From Streptomyces sp. SID12501 (lineage in GTDB: Bacteria; Actinomycetota; Actinomycetes; Streptomycetales; Streptomycetaceae), in NCBI RefSeq assembly GCF_010550245.1, contig NZ_JAAGLU010000020.1:124001-188000 (forward strand): a stretch of 64,000 bases of DNA, read 5' to 3'. Positions 7,232 through 15,692 of the stretch are shown in pieces (the stretch's first letter is position 1; every line of letters starts with the position of its first letter). Under the pieces are notes generated by a model that did not search any database, had not been told where the DNA came from, and worked only from the letters and a program-made list of their open reading frames with translations. The position numbers and the translations under genes were made by a program.

Positions 7232-8017
7232 GTGAGCTTGAGGATCGTTGTCACTGTGAAGTATGTGCCCGACGCCACTGGCGACCGGCACTTCGCCGAT
7301 GACCTGACCGTCGACCGTGACGACGTGGACGGTCTGCTCTCGGAGCTCGACGAGTACGCGGTCGAGCAGGCGCTGCAGATCGCCGCCGAGGCCGACGACG
7401 CGGAGATCACGGTCCTTACCGTCGGCCCCGAGGACGCCAAGGACGCGCTGCGCAAGGCCCTGTCGATGGGCGCCGACAAGGCGATCCACGTCGAGGACGA
7501 CGACCTGCACGGCACCGACGCCATCGGCACCTCCCTGGTGCTGGCCAAGGCGATCGAGAAGGCCGGCTTCGACCTGGTCATCTCCGGCATGGCCTCCACC
7601 GACGGCACGATGGGCGTCGTACCGGCGCTGCTCGCCGAGCGGCTGGGCGTCCCGCAGGTCACCCTGCTGTCTGAGGTCTCCGTCGAGGACGGTGTCGTCA
7701 AGGGCCGCCGCGACGGCGACTCCGCCTCCGAGCAGCTGGAGGCCTCCCTCCCGGCCGTCGTGTCGGTCACCGACCAGTCCGGTGAGGCGCGTTACCCGTC
7801 CTTCAAGGGCATCATGGCCGCCAAGAAGAAGCCGGTCGCGGCCTGGGACCTGTCCGACCTCGGTCTTGAAGCCGAGGAGGTCGGCCTTGAGGGCGCGTAC
7901 TCCGTGGTCGACTCCGCGACCCAGCGCCCGGCGCGCACGGCCGGCACGATCGTCAAGGACGAGGGCGAGGGCGGCAAGCAGCTCGCCGAGTTCCTCGCGG
8001 GCCAGAAGTTCATCTAG
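7232..8017 (+). CDS. etfB: Electron transfer flavoprotein subunit beta
   Basis: This 261-residue protein is the beta (FixA-type) subunit of electron transfer flavoprotein, which carries electrons from acyl-CoA and other dehydrogenases to the respiratory chain. It starts MSLRIVVTVKYVPD, the usual ETF-beta start, has the conserved LTVGPEDAKDALRKALSMGAD block and the AMP-binding-type KGIMAAKKKPV segment near residues 190-200. The GTG at 7232 follows an AGGAGAG box. The etfA gene follows after 77 bases, so the heterodimer is made from one transcript. A palindrome and a TAATAT box lie about 105-120 bases upstream. Confidence 0.96.
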   Translation: MSLRIVVTVKYVPDATGDRHFADDLTVDRDDVDGLLSELDEYAVEQALQIAAEADDAEITVLTVGPEDAKDALRKALSMGADKAIHVEDDDLHGTDAIGTSLVLAKAIEKAGFDLVISGMASTDGTMGVVPALLAERLGVPQVTLLSEVSVEDGVVKGRRDGDSASEQLEASLPAVVSVTDQSGEARYPSFKGIMAAKKKPVAAWDLSDLGLEAEEVGLEGAYSVVDSATQRPARTAGTIVKDEGEGGKQLAEFLAGQKFI

Positions 8018-8094
8018 GCCCCGTTCGAGGCTCGTGCTGAGCCCCGCCCCGCAGACCGCCCCTCATCTTCCGCAAGCAGGAGAGTAGAAGTCCC

Positions 8095-9057
8095 ATGGCT
8101 GAAGTTCTCGTCTACGTCGATCACGTGGACGGCGCCGTCCGCAAGCCCACCCTGGAATTGCTGACCCTCGCCCGCCGCATCGGTGAGCCCGTCGCCGTCG
8201 CCCTGGGCAACGGCGCCGCCGCCACCGCCGGCGCGCTCGCCGAGCACGGCGCCGTCAAGGTCCTCACCCACGAGGCCGCCGAGTACGCCGACTACCTGGT
8301 CGTCCCGAAGGTCGACGCCCTCCAGGCCGCGTACACCGCCGTCTCCCCGGCCGCCGTACTGATCCCGTCCTCCGCCGAGGGCAAGGAGATCGCCGCCCGC
8401 CTCGCGCTGCGCATCGGCTCCGGCATCATCACCGACGCCACCGACATCGAGGCCGGCGACGAGGGCCCGGTGGCCACGCAGTCCGCGTTCGCCGCGTCCT
8501 TCACCACCAAGACCCGTGTCGCCAAGGGCACCCCGGTCATCACGGTCAAGCCGAACTCCGCCCCGGTGGAGGCCGCCCCGGCCGCCGGCACGGTCGAGAC
8601 CCTCGATGTCACCTTCTCCGCCCAGGCCACCGGTACCAAGGTCACCGCGCGCACCCCGCGCGAGTCGACCGGCCGCCCGGAGCTCACCGAGGCCGCGATC
8701 GTCGTCTCCGGCGGCCGTGGCGTCAACGGCTCGGAGAACTTCGCCATCATCGAGTCCCTCGCCGACTCCCTCGGCGCGGCCGTCGGCGCCTCGCGCGCCG
8801 CGGTTGACGCCGGCTGGTACCCGCACACCAACCAGGTCGGCCAGACCGGCAAGTCCGTCTCGCCGCAGCTGTACATCGCCAACGGCATCTCCGGCGCCAT
8901 CCAGCACCGCGCCGGCATGCAGACCTCGAAGACCATCGTCGCCGTCAACAAGGACGCCGAGGCCCCGATCTTCGACCTCGTCGACTACGGCGTCGTCGGC
9001 GACCTCTTCGACGTCGTCCCGCAGCTCACCGAGGAGATCAACACCCGCAAGGGCTGA
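8095..9057 (+). CDS. etfA: Electron transfer flavoprotein subunit alpha
   Basis: This 320-residue protein is the alpha (FixB-type) subunit, which binds FAD. The signature FAD-binding C-terminal domain is clear: SRAAVDAGWYPHTNQVGQTG (about residues 238-257), then LYIANGISGAIQHRAGMQ and VAVNKDAEAPIFDLVDYG. The N-terminal domain pairs with EtfB. Length is normal. The ATG follows a GCAGGAGAG box 15 to 23 bases upstream with a nearer GTAGAAG. The gene ends 14 bases before a perfect 18-bp terminator stem. Confidence 0.96.
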   Translation: MAEVLVYVDHVDGAVRKPTLELLTLARRIGEPVAVALGNGAAATAGALAEHGAVKVLTHEAAEYADYLVVPKVDALQAAYTAVSPAAVLIPSSAEGKEIAARLALRIGSGIITDATDIEAGDEGPVATQSAFAASFTTKTRVAKGTPVITVKPNSAPVEAAPAAGTVETLDVTFSAQATGTKVTARTPRESTGRPELTEAAIVVSGGRGVNGSENFAIIESLADSLGAAVGASRAAVDAGWYPHTNQVGQTGKSVSPQLYIANGISGAIQHRAGMQTSKTIVAVNKDAEAPIFDLVDYGVVGDLFDVVPQLTEEINTRKG

Positions 9058-9071
9058 GCCTCCTGAGCCGT

Positions 9072-9113
9072 CCGAGGCCCCCGCGACCGTACGACCGGTC
9101 GCGGGGGCCTCGG
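9072..9113. terminator. Perfect bidirectional terminator
   Basis: CCGAGGCCCCCGCGACCG (9072-9089) and its exact reverse complement (9096-9113) are separated by six bases, TACGAC. The stem sits between the convergent etfA and endonuclease-fold genes and touches the latter's stop codon (9115-9117), so it probably terminates both. No U-tract follows, as is usual in Streptomyces. Confidence 0.88.
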
Positions 9114-9114
9114 T

Positions 9115-10020
9115 TCATCCCAGGGTCATCGAGGCCTGCACCGGCAGATGGTCGCTCGCGTACATCCCGTCCACGGAGAAGGTGTTGATCGCCGCCGAGT
9201 GCGTGGTCACCCCGGGTGAGGTCAGGATCCAGTCGATGCGCCGACCGCCGGGTTTGGGCGCCCGGTACGAGTTGAGCGTCCCGTACAGAGGGCTGCGGGA
9301 GGCCGCCGCGTCCCAGGTGTCCACGAGCCCGTTCGCCAGCATCAGGTCGTACACCCGGTTCTCGTGGGCGGCCGAGTTGAAGTCGCCGGTGACGATCACC
9401 GGCGTCGACGGGTCCCACCCGGCGATCGTCTTGCCGATGAGCCCCGCGGAGCGCTCCCGGGCGTACTGGCTGACGTTGTCCAGATGGGTGTTGAGGACGT
9501 AGAACTCCCGCCCCCCGTCGGCGAGATCGGCGAATCTCACCCAGGTCACCATGCGCAGCCAGTCCGCCTTCCAGGTGTTGGAGGCGATCGTGTACGGGGT
9601 GTCGGACAGCCAGAAATGATCGAACTCGAGCGGCTCGACTCTTCGGGTGTCGTAGAAGATCGCCATGAACTCGTCCTTGCTGCCACCGCCCCGGCCGGTG
9701 CCGATCCAGTCGTAGTGCTCGCCGAGATCCTTCTCGATCATGCGAACCTGCTGGTAGAGCCCCTCCTGAGTGCCGATGATGTGCGGGCGCTCGCGGCGCA
9801 GCAGCTCCCGCATCACCGGCCGGCGCACGGTCCAGCGCGGTGACTTGTCGACCACGGTCGCGAAGCGCACATTGAACGTCATGACGTTCAGGGCGCCCGC
9901 GTGCTCGTCGGCGGACGCCGGTTTCGACGAGCCCGCCGTGGTCAGAAACGGCACGGCGATGGCGGCGACCGCCACGGACTTGAGTCCTTGGCGACGCGTC
10001 ACTCCGACCTCTTTCGGCAC
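9115..10020 (-). CDS. Exported endonuclease/exonuclease/phosphatase protein
   Basis: This 301-residue protein begins with VTRRQGLKSVAVAAIAVPFLTT, a Tat-like twin-arginine signal (residues about 8-30) ending near SKPASADE. The mature part is an endonuclease/exonuclease/phosphatase fold: LNVMTFNVRF, IIGTQEG (catalytic Glu), LNTHLDNVS, VIVTGDFNS (Asp-Phe-Asn metal site), RRIDWILTS and the C-terminal SDHLP His. Such secreted enzymes hydrolyse phosphodiesters or sugar and lipid phosphates; the substrate cannot be fixed. The first ATG was kept as start because it places the twin arginines within ten residues. It converges on etfA with a shared terminator. Confidence 0.88.
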   Translation of the reverse strand: MPKEVGVTRRQGLKSVAVAAIAVPFLTTAGSSKPASADEHAGALNVMTFNVRFATVVDKSPRWTVRRPVMRELLRRERPHIIGTQEGLYQQVRMIEKDLGEHYDWIGTGRGGGSKDEFMAIFYDTRRVEPLEFDHFWLSDTPYTIASNTWKADWLRMVTWVRFADLADGGREFYVLNTHLDNVSQYARERSAGLIGKTIAGWDPSTPVIVTGDFNSAAHENRVYDLMLANGLVDTWDAAASRSPLYGTLNSYRAPKPGGRRIDWILTSPGVTTHSAAINTFSVDGMYASDHLPVQASMTLG

Positions 10021-10181
10021 GCGATCCCCTCCCCTTCGGAGTCAGGATGAACCTTGCACACTGAATACGGAAGAAGGCGCCGGGTCGGCCGTGACCAGGG
10101 AGAGGTCATGGGGAATCCCACTTCGAGACGGTGTTGACCGGGGCGAAGATCGACAGTTAGCTTCGGTATGCGGATTGTTGA

Positions 10182-10196
10182 TTCCGTAGTGCGGAA
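10182..10196. promoter_or_regulatory. TTCCG-N5-CGGAA palindrome
   Basis: TTCCG (10182-10186) and CGGAA (10192-10196) form a perfect inverted repeat around TAGTG, 15 bases before the aldolase ATG. The arms and spacing resemble operators of IclR-type regulators. Lying so near the start, it would overlap the promoter or transcription start. No regulator gene is adjacent. Confidence 0.5.
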
Positions 10197-10211
10197 AATG
10201 GAGGGCATGGA

Positions 10212-11519
10212 ATGGGGCAGGGCAAGCAGGAGAAGGTCGTGACGAGCCTCGCGGGTGCCGTCAGCGAGGGAATCAGCGCCTCCCTGGCCCCGGTCGACGC
10301 GGAGCTGGAGCGCCGCTACCCCGGAGACCCCGGCACCCGCCAGCCCGTCCACACCGTGTACGTCCCCGGGGACGCGTTCGCCGCCGACACCATCCGCTCC
10401 TGGGGCGACCAGGCCCTCGCCGCGCTCGACGAGCACGCCCCGGACGCCGTCTCCTTCGCCGCCGTCCTCGGTCTGCCCGGTGACCTCGCGGAATCAGTCC
10501 ATGACCGGGTCCGCGCCAAACTGGAGCGGGAGCCGATCGAAGACCTGCGCGTCGACTTCGAGGACGGCTACGGCCCGCGCCCGGACGCCGAGGAGGACGA
10601 GGCGGCGGCCCGCGCGGCCCGGCTGATCGCCGAGGCGTACGAGAAGGGCACGGCAGCCCCGTACATGGGCATCCGGATGAAGTGCATGGAGGCGCCGGTG
10701 CGCGACCGGGGCATCCGGACCCTCGACATCTTCCTGAGCGGCCTGATGGAGGCCGGCGGACTCCCCGAGGGGCTGGTCCTCACCCTGCCCAAGGTGACCT
10801 ACGCCGAGCAGGTCACCGCCATGGTGAGGCTCCTGGCGGAGTTCGAGAAGGCGCGCGGCCTCTCGCCCGGCCGGATCGGCTTCGAGATCCAGATCGAGAC
10901 CAGCCAGTCCATCCTCGCCACCGACGGCACGGCCACGGTCGCCCGGATGATCCAGGCCGCCGAGGGCCGCGCCACCGGCCTGCACTACGGCACCTTCGAC
11001 TACAGCGCCTGCCTCGGCGTCTCCGCCGCCCACCAGGCCAGCGACCACCCGGCCGCCGACCACGCCAAGGCGATCATGCAGGTCGCGGCGGCGGGCACCG
11101 GCGTACGCGTCTCGGACGGCTCCACCAACGTCCTGCCGGTCGGCCCGGCCGAGCAGGTCCACGCGGCCTGGCGCCTGCACTACGGCCTCACCCGCCGCGC
11201 CCTGGCCCGCGCCTACTACCAGGGCTGGGACATGCACCCCCGGCACATCCCGACCCGCTACGCGGCCGTCTTCGCCTTCTACCGCGAGGGCTGTGAACAG
11301 GCCGCCGCCCGCCTCTCCCGCTACGCCAACCGCGCCGGCGGCGACGTCATGGACGAGCCCGCCACCGCCAAGGCCCTCAGCGGCTATCTGCTGCGCGGCC
11401 TGGACTGCGGCGCCCTCGACGTCGCGGAGGTGACCCGGGCGACGGACGGCCTGACCCGGACCGACCTGGACGGCTTCGCGCGCCCGCGACGTGCCGACCT
11501 CACGGCGTCGCCCAGGTAG
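10212..11519 (+). CDS. HpcH/HpaI aldolase/citrate lyase family protein
   Basis: This 435-residue TIM-barrel protein resembles the citrate lyase beta/HpcH aldolase superfamily, probably the group labelled DUF6986. The metal-binding acid appears in LRVDFEDGYGPR, and IGFEIQIET carries the second acidic ligand; GLHYGTFDYSA is a further family-like block. These enzymes make or break C-C bonds of acyl-CoA or oxo-acids, and related Streptomyces genes lie in glyoxylate or purine-breakdown regions, which is only a hint. ATG 10212 has GGAGGG six bases upstream; GTG 10239 with AGGAG is an alternative that removes nine residues. A palindrome 15 bases upstream suggests repression. Confidence 0.78.
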   Translation: MGQGKQEKVVTSLAGAVSEGISASLAPVDAELERRYPGDPGTRQPVHTVYVPGDAFAADTIRSWGDQALAALDEHAPDAVSFAAVLGLPGDLAESVHDRVRAKLEREPIEDLRVDFEDGYGPRPDAEEDEAAARAARLIAEAYEKGTAAPYMGIRMKCMEAPVRDRGIRTLDIFLSGLMEAGGLPEGLVLTLPKVTYAEQVTAMVRLLAEFEKARGLSPGRIGFEIQIETSQSILATDGTATVARMIQAAEGRATGLHYGTFDYSACLGVSAAHQASDHPAADHAKAIMQVAAAGTGVRVSDGSTNVLPVGPAEQVHAAWRLHYGLTRRALARAYYQGWDMHPRHIPTRYAAVFAFYREGCEQAAARLSRYANRAGGDVMDEPATAKALSGYLLRGLDCGALDVAEVTRATDGLTRTDLDGFARPRRADLTASPR

Positions 11520-11610
11520 CGCCCTTGTCACAACAGTGGCCATGGTCTCCTGGTGTCACACCCGCCCCGTAATCTGTACGGACGTACGAGTGGGTCACTA
11601 GAACGGGGCA

Positions 11611-13629
11611 GTGGTGTCTTCGGGGGAACACGGGCAGGCGGCCGGGCAGCCGGAGGAGCAGTCGACGGAGCGGGCGGGGGAGGAGACGGCCGGGACCGGT
11701 CGTCTGCTGGCCGGCCGCTACCGGGTCGTGGACCGGCTCGGGCGCGGTGGCATGGGCATCGTCTGGCGCGCGGTCGACGAGGTGCTCGGCCGCGAGGTCG
11801 CGGTCAAGGAACTGCGCACGTTCACGGACGCCGCCGCGCCCGAACTGGCCGCCCTGCGGCTGCGGATGCAGCGAGAGGCCCGCGCGGCGGCCCGAATACG
11901 CCACCCCGGAGTGGTCGCCGTCCACGATGTCACGGAGATCGACGGCCGCCCCCTGATCGTCATGGAGCTGGTGAACGGCCGCTCGCTCGACGACGTCCTG
12001 AGCGAGCACGGCACCCTGGACCCGCGCGAGGCCGCCCGGATCGGCGCCCAGGTGATGGACGCGCTGGCCGCCGCCCACCGTGTCGGCGTCCTGCACCGTG
12101 ACGTGAAGCCCGGCAACATCCTGCTGGAGACCTCGGGCCGGGTCGTCCTGACGGACTTCGGCATCGCCACGATGGAGAATCCGGGCGACGGCTCGGCCAC
12201 GAACCTCACCCGCAGCGGCGAACTCGTGGGTTCCCTGGACTACTTGGCCCCCGAGCGGGCCCAGGGCAACGACCCCGGCCCCGCCTCCGACATCTGGGCC
12301 CTGGGCGCCACCCTGTACGCGGCCGTCGAAGGCACCTCGCCCTTCCGCCGTACGTCGACCTGGTCCACTCTCACCGCGATCGTGGCCGATCCTCTCCCTG
12401 AGTCTCGCCAGGCCGGTGCCCTGGGCCCGGTCCTGCGGCAGCTGATGGCCAAGGCGCCGGAGGACCGCCCGGACGCGGAGACGGCGCGCGGCCTGCTGGA
12501 GGCGGTGGCGTCGGCCACGAGCGGCGCGACGGACACACCCACCACGGGCCTGCGACCGCACGTGGTGGCTGCGGCCGGAATACCCGAGGTGCCTGAGGTG
12601 CCCGAGGCGTCCAAGGCGCGTGCGCACGATGAGGCGGGGGAGGCGGCGGAGTCCGGTGCGCCGCCGGTGCCCCCGGGGTTCGGTCCCGCCGAGCAGGCAT
12701 CGCCCGCCCTCGAGTCCGTACAGCCACAGCAGGCGCCCCCCGGCTTCGGCCCGCCCCAGCCGATGACATCCGGTACGCCCGGTTTCGGCCCCGCCGGGCC
12801 TCTGCCCGCCCCCGGCGCACCGGACCCCGGCCACCTCGCGGCCCCGACCACCTTCTCCACCCAGGCTTCCGCGTCCGCCCAACCCCGCCGCAGGGGACGC
12901 GCGTTGCTCGCCGCCGTGGCCGTCACCGTGGTCCTCGCCGCCGCCGGAGTCACCGTGGCGCTGCTCGGCGGCGAGGACGACAGCGAGGCGAGCACCCGGC
13001 CGGCGGCGTCGGAGGACAGCCTTGCCGCGCCCTCCACGGGCAGTGGTCGGGCCGACCTGGACCTCTCGGATCCCACGCCCACCGGAAAGAACACCGGGAA
13101 GTCCCCGTCCCCGACGGCGCCCGGCAGGACGATTGCCGCCGAACCCGGGGACGACGCGGCTTCCCCGGCGGCCTCGAAGACCTCGGGAAGCGGCACGACA
13201 GGCGGCGGCACCTCGGGCGGTACCTCCGGCGACACCGGAACCGGCACGACCGGAGGTTCGGGCACGACCGGAGGAACCGGGACGACCGGAGGAACCGACA
13301 CCACCGGCGGGAGCACCACGAGCGGTGGCGCGACCTCCACCCCCGACCCCGCGTGCGTGTCGATCGGCGACGGCAAGTACAACTGCGAGGTCTGGCGCAC
13401 AGCCAAGTCGTACACCGCGTCCGGCACCGAGGTCGGTGTCCTCAACTCGGGCACCAACTACTTCTACTGCCAGCAGAACCTGGGCCGGCGCGAGACCTAC
13501 GGCGAGTGGACGAACGTCTGGTGGGCGAAGACCGACGACGACAGTGGCAACGCCGGTGTCTACGTCAGTGACGTCTACCTCAGGGGCGGCGACAACGACG
13601 CCGCGGTGCCGGGACTCCCGGTCTGCTGA
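11611..13629 (+). CDS. Membrane Ser/Thr protein kinase
   Basis: This 672-residue protein is a Hanks-type kinase. The kinase domain (about residues 37-300) has the glycine loop LGRGGMG, Lys66 in VAVKE, catalytic Asp164 in HRDVKPGN and DFG at about 183. A Pro/Gly-rich linker holds three PGFGP repeats, followed by one membrane segment (about 426-448) after RRRGR. Outside lies a Thr/Gly-rich run of TTGG repeats and then a roughly 90-residue domain with four cysteines and several tryptophans (ACVSIG to LPVC), with no PASTA repeat, possibly SH3-like. The start is GTG 11611 (GTG 11614 is also possible). It probably senses an external signal; the target is unknown. Its 3' end overlaps the convergent broken gene by 55 bases. 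Confidence 0.9.
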   Translation: MVSSGEHGQAAGQPEEQSTERAGEETAGTGRLLAGRYRVVDRLGRGGMGIVWRAVDEVLGREVAVKELRTFTDAAAPELAALRLRMQREARAAARIRHPGVVAVHDVTEIDGRPLIVMELVNGRSLDDVLSEHGTLDPREAARIGAQVMDALAAAHRVGVLHRDVKPGNILLETSGRVVLTDFGIATMENPGDGSATNLTRSGELVGSLDYLAPERAQGNDPGPASDIWALGATLYAAVEGTSPFRRTSTWSTLTAIVADPLPESRQAGALGPVLRQLMAKAPEDRPDAETARGLLEAVASATSGATDTPTTGLRPHVVAAAGIPEVPEVPEASKARAHDEAGEAAESGAPPVPPGFGPAEQASPALESVQPQQAPPGFGPPQPMTSGTPGFGPAGPLPAPGAPDPGHLAAPTTFSTQASASAQPRRRGRALLAAVAVTVVLAAAGVTVALLGGEDDSEASTRPAASEDSLAAPSTGSGRADLDLSDPTPTGKNTGKSPSPTAPGRTIAAEPGDDAASPAASKTSGSGTTGGGTSGGTSGDTGTGTTGGSGTTGGTGTTGGTDTTGGSTTSGGATSTPDPACVSIGDGKYNCEVWRTAKSYTASGTEVGVLNSGTNYFYCQQNLGRRETYGEWTNVWWAKTDDDSGNAGVYVSDVYLRGGDNDAAVPGLPVC

Positions 13630-14385
13630 GCCCGCACGTACGGCTCCAGACCGGACGCGACCACCAGCCCCTCCGCCGCGAACAGCCGGGTGCCCCGATT
13701 GCACCGGTCCCGGTCGAAGCGGGCCCGGGCGCAGAACTCCTCGGGCGTGCCGCCGAACAGGTCCCTCAACCCCGCTGACCCGCCCAGGAGTTCGGTGAGC
13801 AGCCGGCGTTCTCCCGGATGCAGGCGCGGAGTTCCCGACCCGTCGTGCAGCACCCCGCGCCGGTTGACGTAGGCGTACACGCCGGAGAGGCGCTCGCCGG
13901 ACTCCAACTCGACGCCGACGTCCGGTGAGGGAAGCCACGCACGGTCGTACGGACCTGTCGGCACCGGCACTCCCTCGCTGGCGTCGATGACGGCCAACTG
14001 GTCCGCGTCGAGCCAGGTGACGAACAACTCCCGTACGTTCCCGGGGGCGTTGAAGGGCGACGCGGAGACGTACCCCAGTCGGCTCACATGGGCCGAAACG
14101 CCGATCTCGATCCCGGTGACCAGCGCCCGCGTCATCGGGAGCGGCTCGCGCATGTCGAACTCCGCCATCTTGTGGCGGAGTTGACCGGGGCAGGCGTTGG
14201 AGCCGACGGCGAGGACGGGGACGCGGTCGGGGAAGAGGTGGGGAAAGTCGGGCGGCGGGCCGGCGGGGAGGGGGGAGGAAACGGTCGCCGTCCAGGATCC
14301 CGGACTCGCTCGGCCGGACGCCCGGACAGGTGAGCGGGTGCTCGCGCGGCGCCTTGGCGAGGCCGAGGGACTCAAGTGCGGGCAT
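13575..14385 (-). pseudogene. Frameshifted unknown gene (possible GGCT-like fold)
   Basis: ATG 14385 opens a sensible N-terminus (MPALESLGLAKAPREHPLTC to GILDGDRFLP), but the frame turns Arg/Pro-rich after a run of six G on the plus strand (14270-14275). Removing one base of that run rejoins the N-terminus to the downstream frame, giving FLPLPAGPPPDFPHL then VPVLAVGSNACPGQ and ending at 13575. The VGSNxxxxQL segment recalls gamma-glutamylcyclotransferase-like folds, but the family is not recognised with confidence. The gene is nine bases downstream of the LacI regulator gene in the same direction, and its end overlaps the kinase gene. Either a real inactivating frameshift or a homopolymer sequencing error. 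Confidence 0.65.
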
Positions 14386-14393
14386 CCCCGGTC

Positions 14394-15431
14394 TCAGTCC
14401 ACCGGCGGCAGTTCTCCCGACCCCCGGGTGATCAGACGGGTCGGGAGTTCGATGCGCTCCGGGGTGAGCAGAGTGCCGTCCAGCTGGCGGAAGAGGCGTT
14501 CGGCGGCCGTGCGGCCGAGTTGGGCCGCGTCCTGGGCTACGACGGTGACGCCCGGCCGGAGCAGGTCGGCGAGTTCGAAGTCGTCGAAGCCCACGAGGGC
14601 GACGGGACGGCGCTGTTCGTTGAGGACCCGGACGACCGTCACCGTCACCCGGTTGTTGCCCGCGAAGACCGCCGTGACCGGGGACGGTGCGGTGAGCATC
14701 TCCTCGGCCGCGCGGCGCACCCGCTCCGGGTCGGTGACGCCGAGGGACATCCACGCGTCCTCGACCTGTATGCCCGCGTCCTCCATCGCGGCGCGGTATC
14801 CGCGAAGCCGCTCGACCGAGGTGTGGATACGGGGCATGTCGCCGATGAAGCCGATCCGGCGGTGGCCGTGCGCGATCAGATGGGCCACGCCGTCGCGGGC
14901 GCCGCCGAAACTGTCCGACAGGACGACGTCGGCGTCGATCTGCCCGGCCGGCCGGTCCACGAACACCGTGGCGACGCCCGCCTTCAGTTCGGGCTCCAGG
15001 TACCGGTGGTCGTCACCGGCCGGAATGATCACCAGCCCGTCCACGCGCCGCGCGCACAGCGCCAGCACCAGCTCCTGCTCGCGGTCCGGATCCTCGGCGC
15101 TCGACCCGTTGATCAGTAGGGCGCCGTGCGCCCGGGCGATCTCCTCGACCGCCCGGCTCAGGGGGCCGTAGAACGGGTCTGCGAGGTCCTCCAGGACGAG
15201 GCCGATGCTCGCGGTACTGCCCTTGCGCAGCACCCGCGCGCTGTCGTTGCGGCGGAATCCCAGCGCGTCGATGGCCTCCTGGACGCGCCGCTCAGTCTCC
15301 GGGGTGACCCCCGGTTCGGCGTTGACGACACGCGAGACCGTCTTCAGACCGACCCCGGCGCGAGCGGCCACGTCCTTCATGGTCGGACGGTTGCCGTAGC
15401 GGTTCTCCGGGCGGCGGGCGGTGTCGGCCAC
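14394..15431 (-). CDS. LacI family transcriptional regulator
   Basis: This 345-residue regulator has an N-terminal LacI helix-turn-helix (MKDVAARAGVGLKTVSRVVN, about residues 20-39) with the hinge helix RNDSARVLRKGST, followed by a periplasmic-binding-protein-like sugar domain (SIGLVLEDLADPFYGPLSRA onward). It should repress sugar genes and be released by a sugar ligand. GTG 15431 was chosen as start because it lies near AGGACAG. The divergent ROK kinase gene at 15693 and the perfect palindrome GACAACGTTGTC at 15581-15592 suggest it controls that gene and itself. The ligand is unknown. Confidence 0.88.
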   Translation of the reverse strand: MADTARRPENRYGNRPTMKDVAARAGVGLKTVSRVVNAEPGVTPETERRVQEAIDALGFRRNDSARVLRKGSTASIGLVLEDLADPFYGPLSRAVEEIARAHGALLINGSSAEDPDREQELVLALCARRVDGLVIIPAGDDHRYLEPELKAGVATVFVDRPAGQIDADVVLSDSFGGARDGVAHLIAHGHRRIGFIGDMPRIHTSVERLRGYRAAMEDAGIQVEDAWMSLGVTDPERVRRAAEEMLTAPSPVTAVFAGNNRVTVTVVRVLNEQRRPVALVGFDDFELADLLRPGVTVVAQDAAQLGRTAAERLFRQLDGTLLTPERIELPTRLITRGSGELPPVD

Positions 15432-15580
15432 GATGCGCTGTCCTGTCCTGTCGTCCACGGGATGACGGCCGGTCCACGGCGGTCCACAGCGGTCCACTGC
15501 GATGGCCCGGACCGTGATGCGTACGGGGGATGCGTCGTCCCAGGTTGTGTATGAGGATGTGGCGTCGAGCATAGAGCCTG

Positions 15581-15592
15581 GACAACGTTGTC
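15581..15592. promoter_or_regulatory. LacI-type operator
   Basis: GACAACGTTGTC is a perfect 12-bp palindrome with the central CG step typical of LacI-family operators. It lies in the 261-base gap between the LacI regulator and the ROK kinase gene, 150 bases from the regulator start and 100 from the kinase start. Confidence 0.7.
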
Positions 15593-15692
15593 AGATCCAG
15601 GAGACACTGTCCACCGCCAACTCCGGCCTGTGTCCCCACCATCAGACCGGCCTGCCCGCTTTTGCCATGGTTGACAGGGAGATCAGACACTG

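Noticed and set aside
11521..11610. Promoter for the kinase gene
   Set aside because: TTGTCA (11525-11530) and TAATCT (11571-11576) are about 40 bases apart, too far for one promoter.
11500..14754. Long minus-strand open frame of about 1080 residues
   Set aside because: It is the antisense shadow of the kinase gene and of the LacI gene; only its MPALES segment near 14385 was used, as the start of the frameshifted gene.
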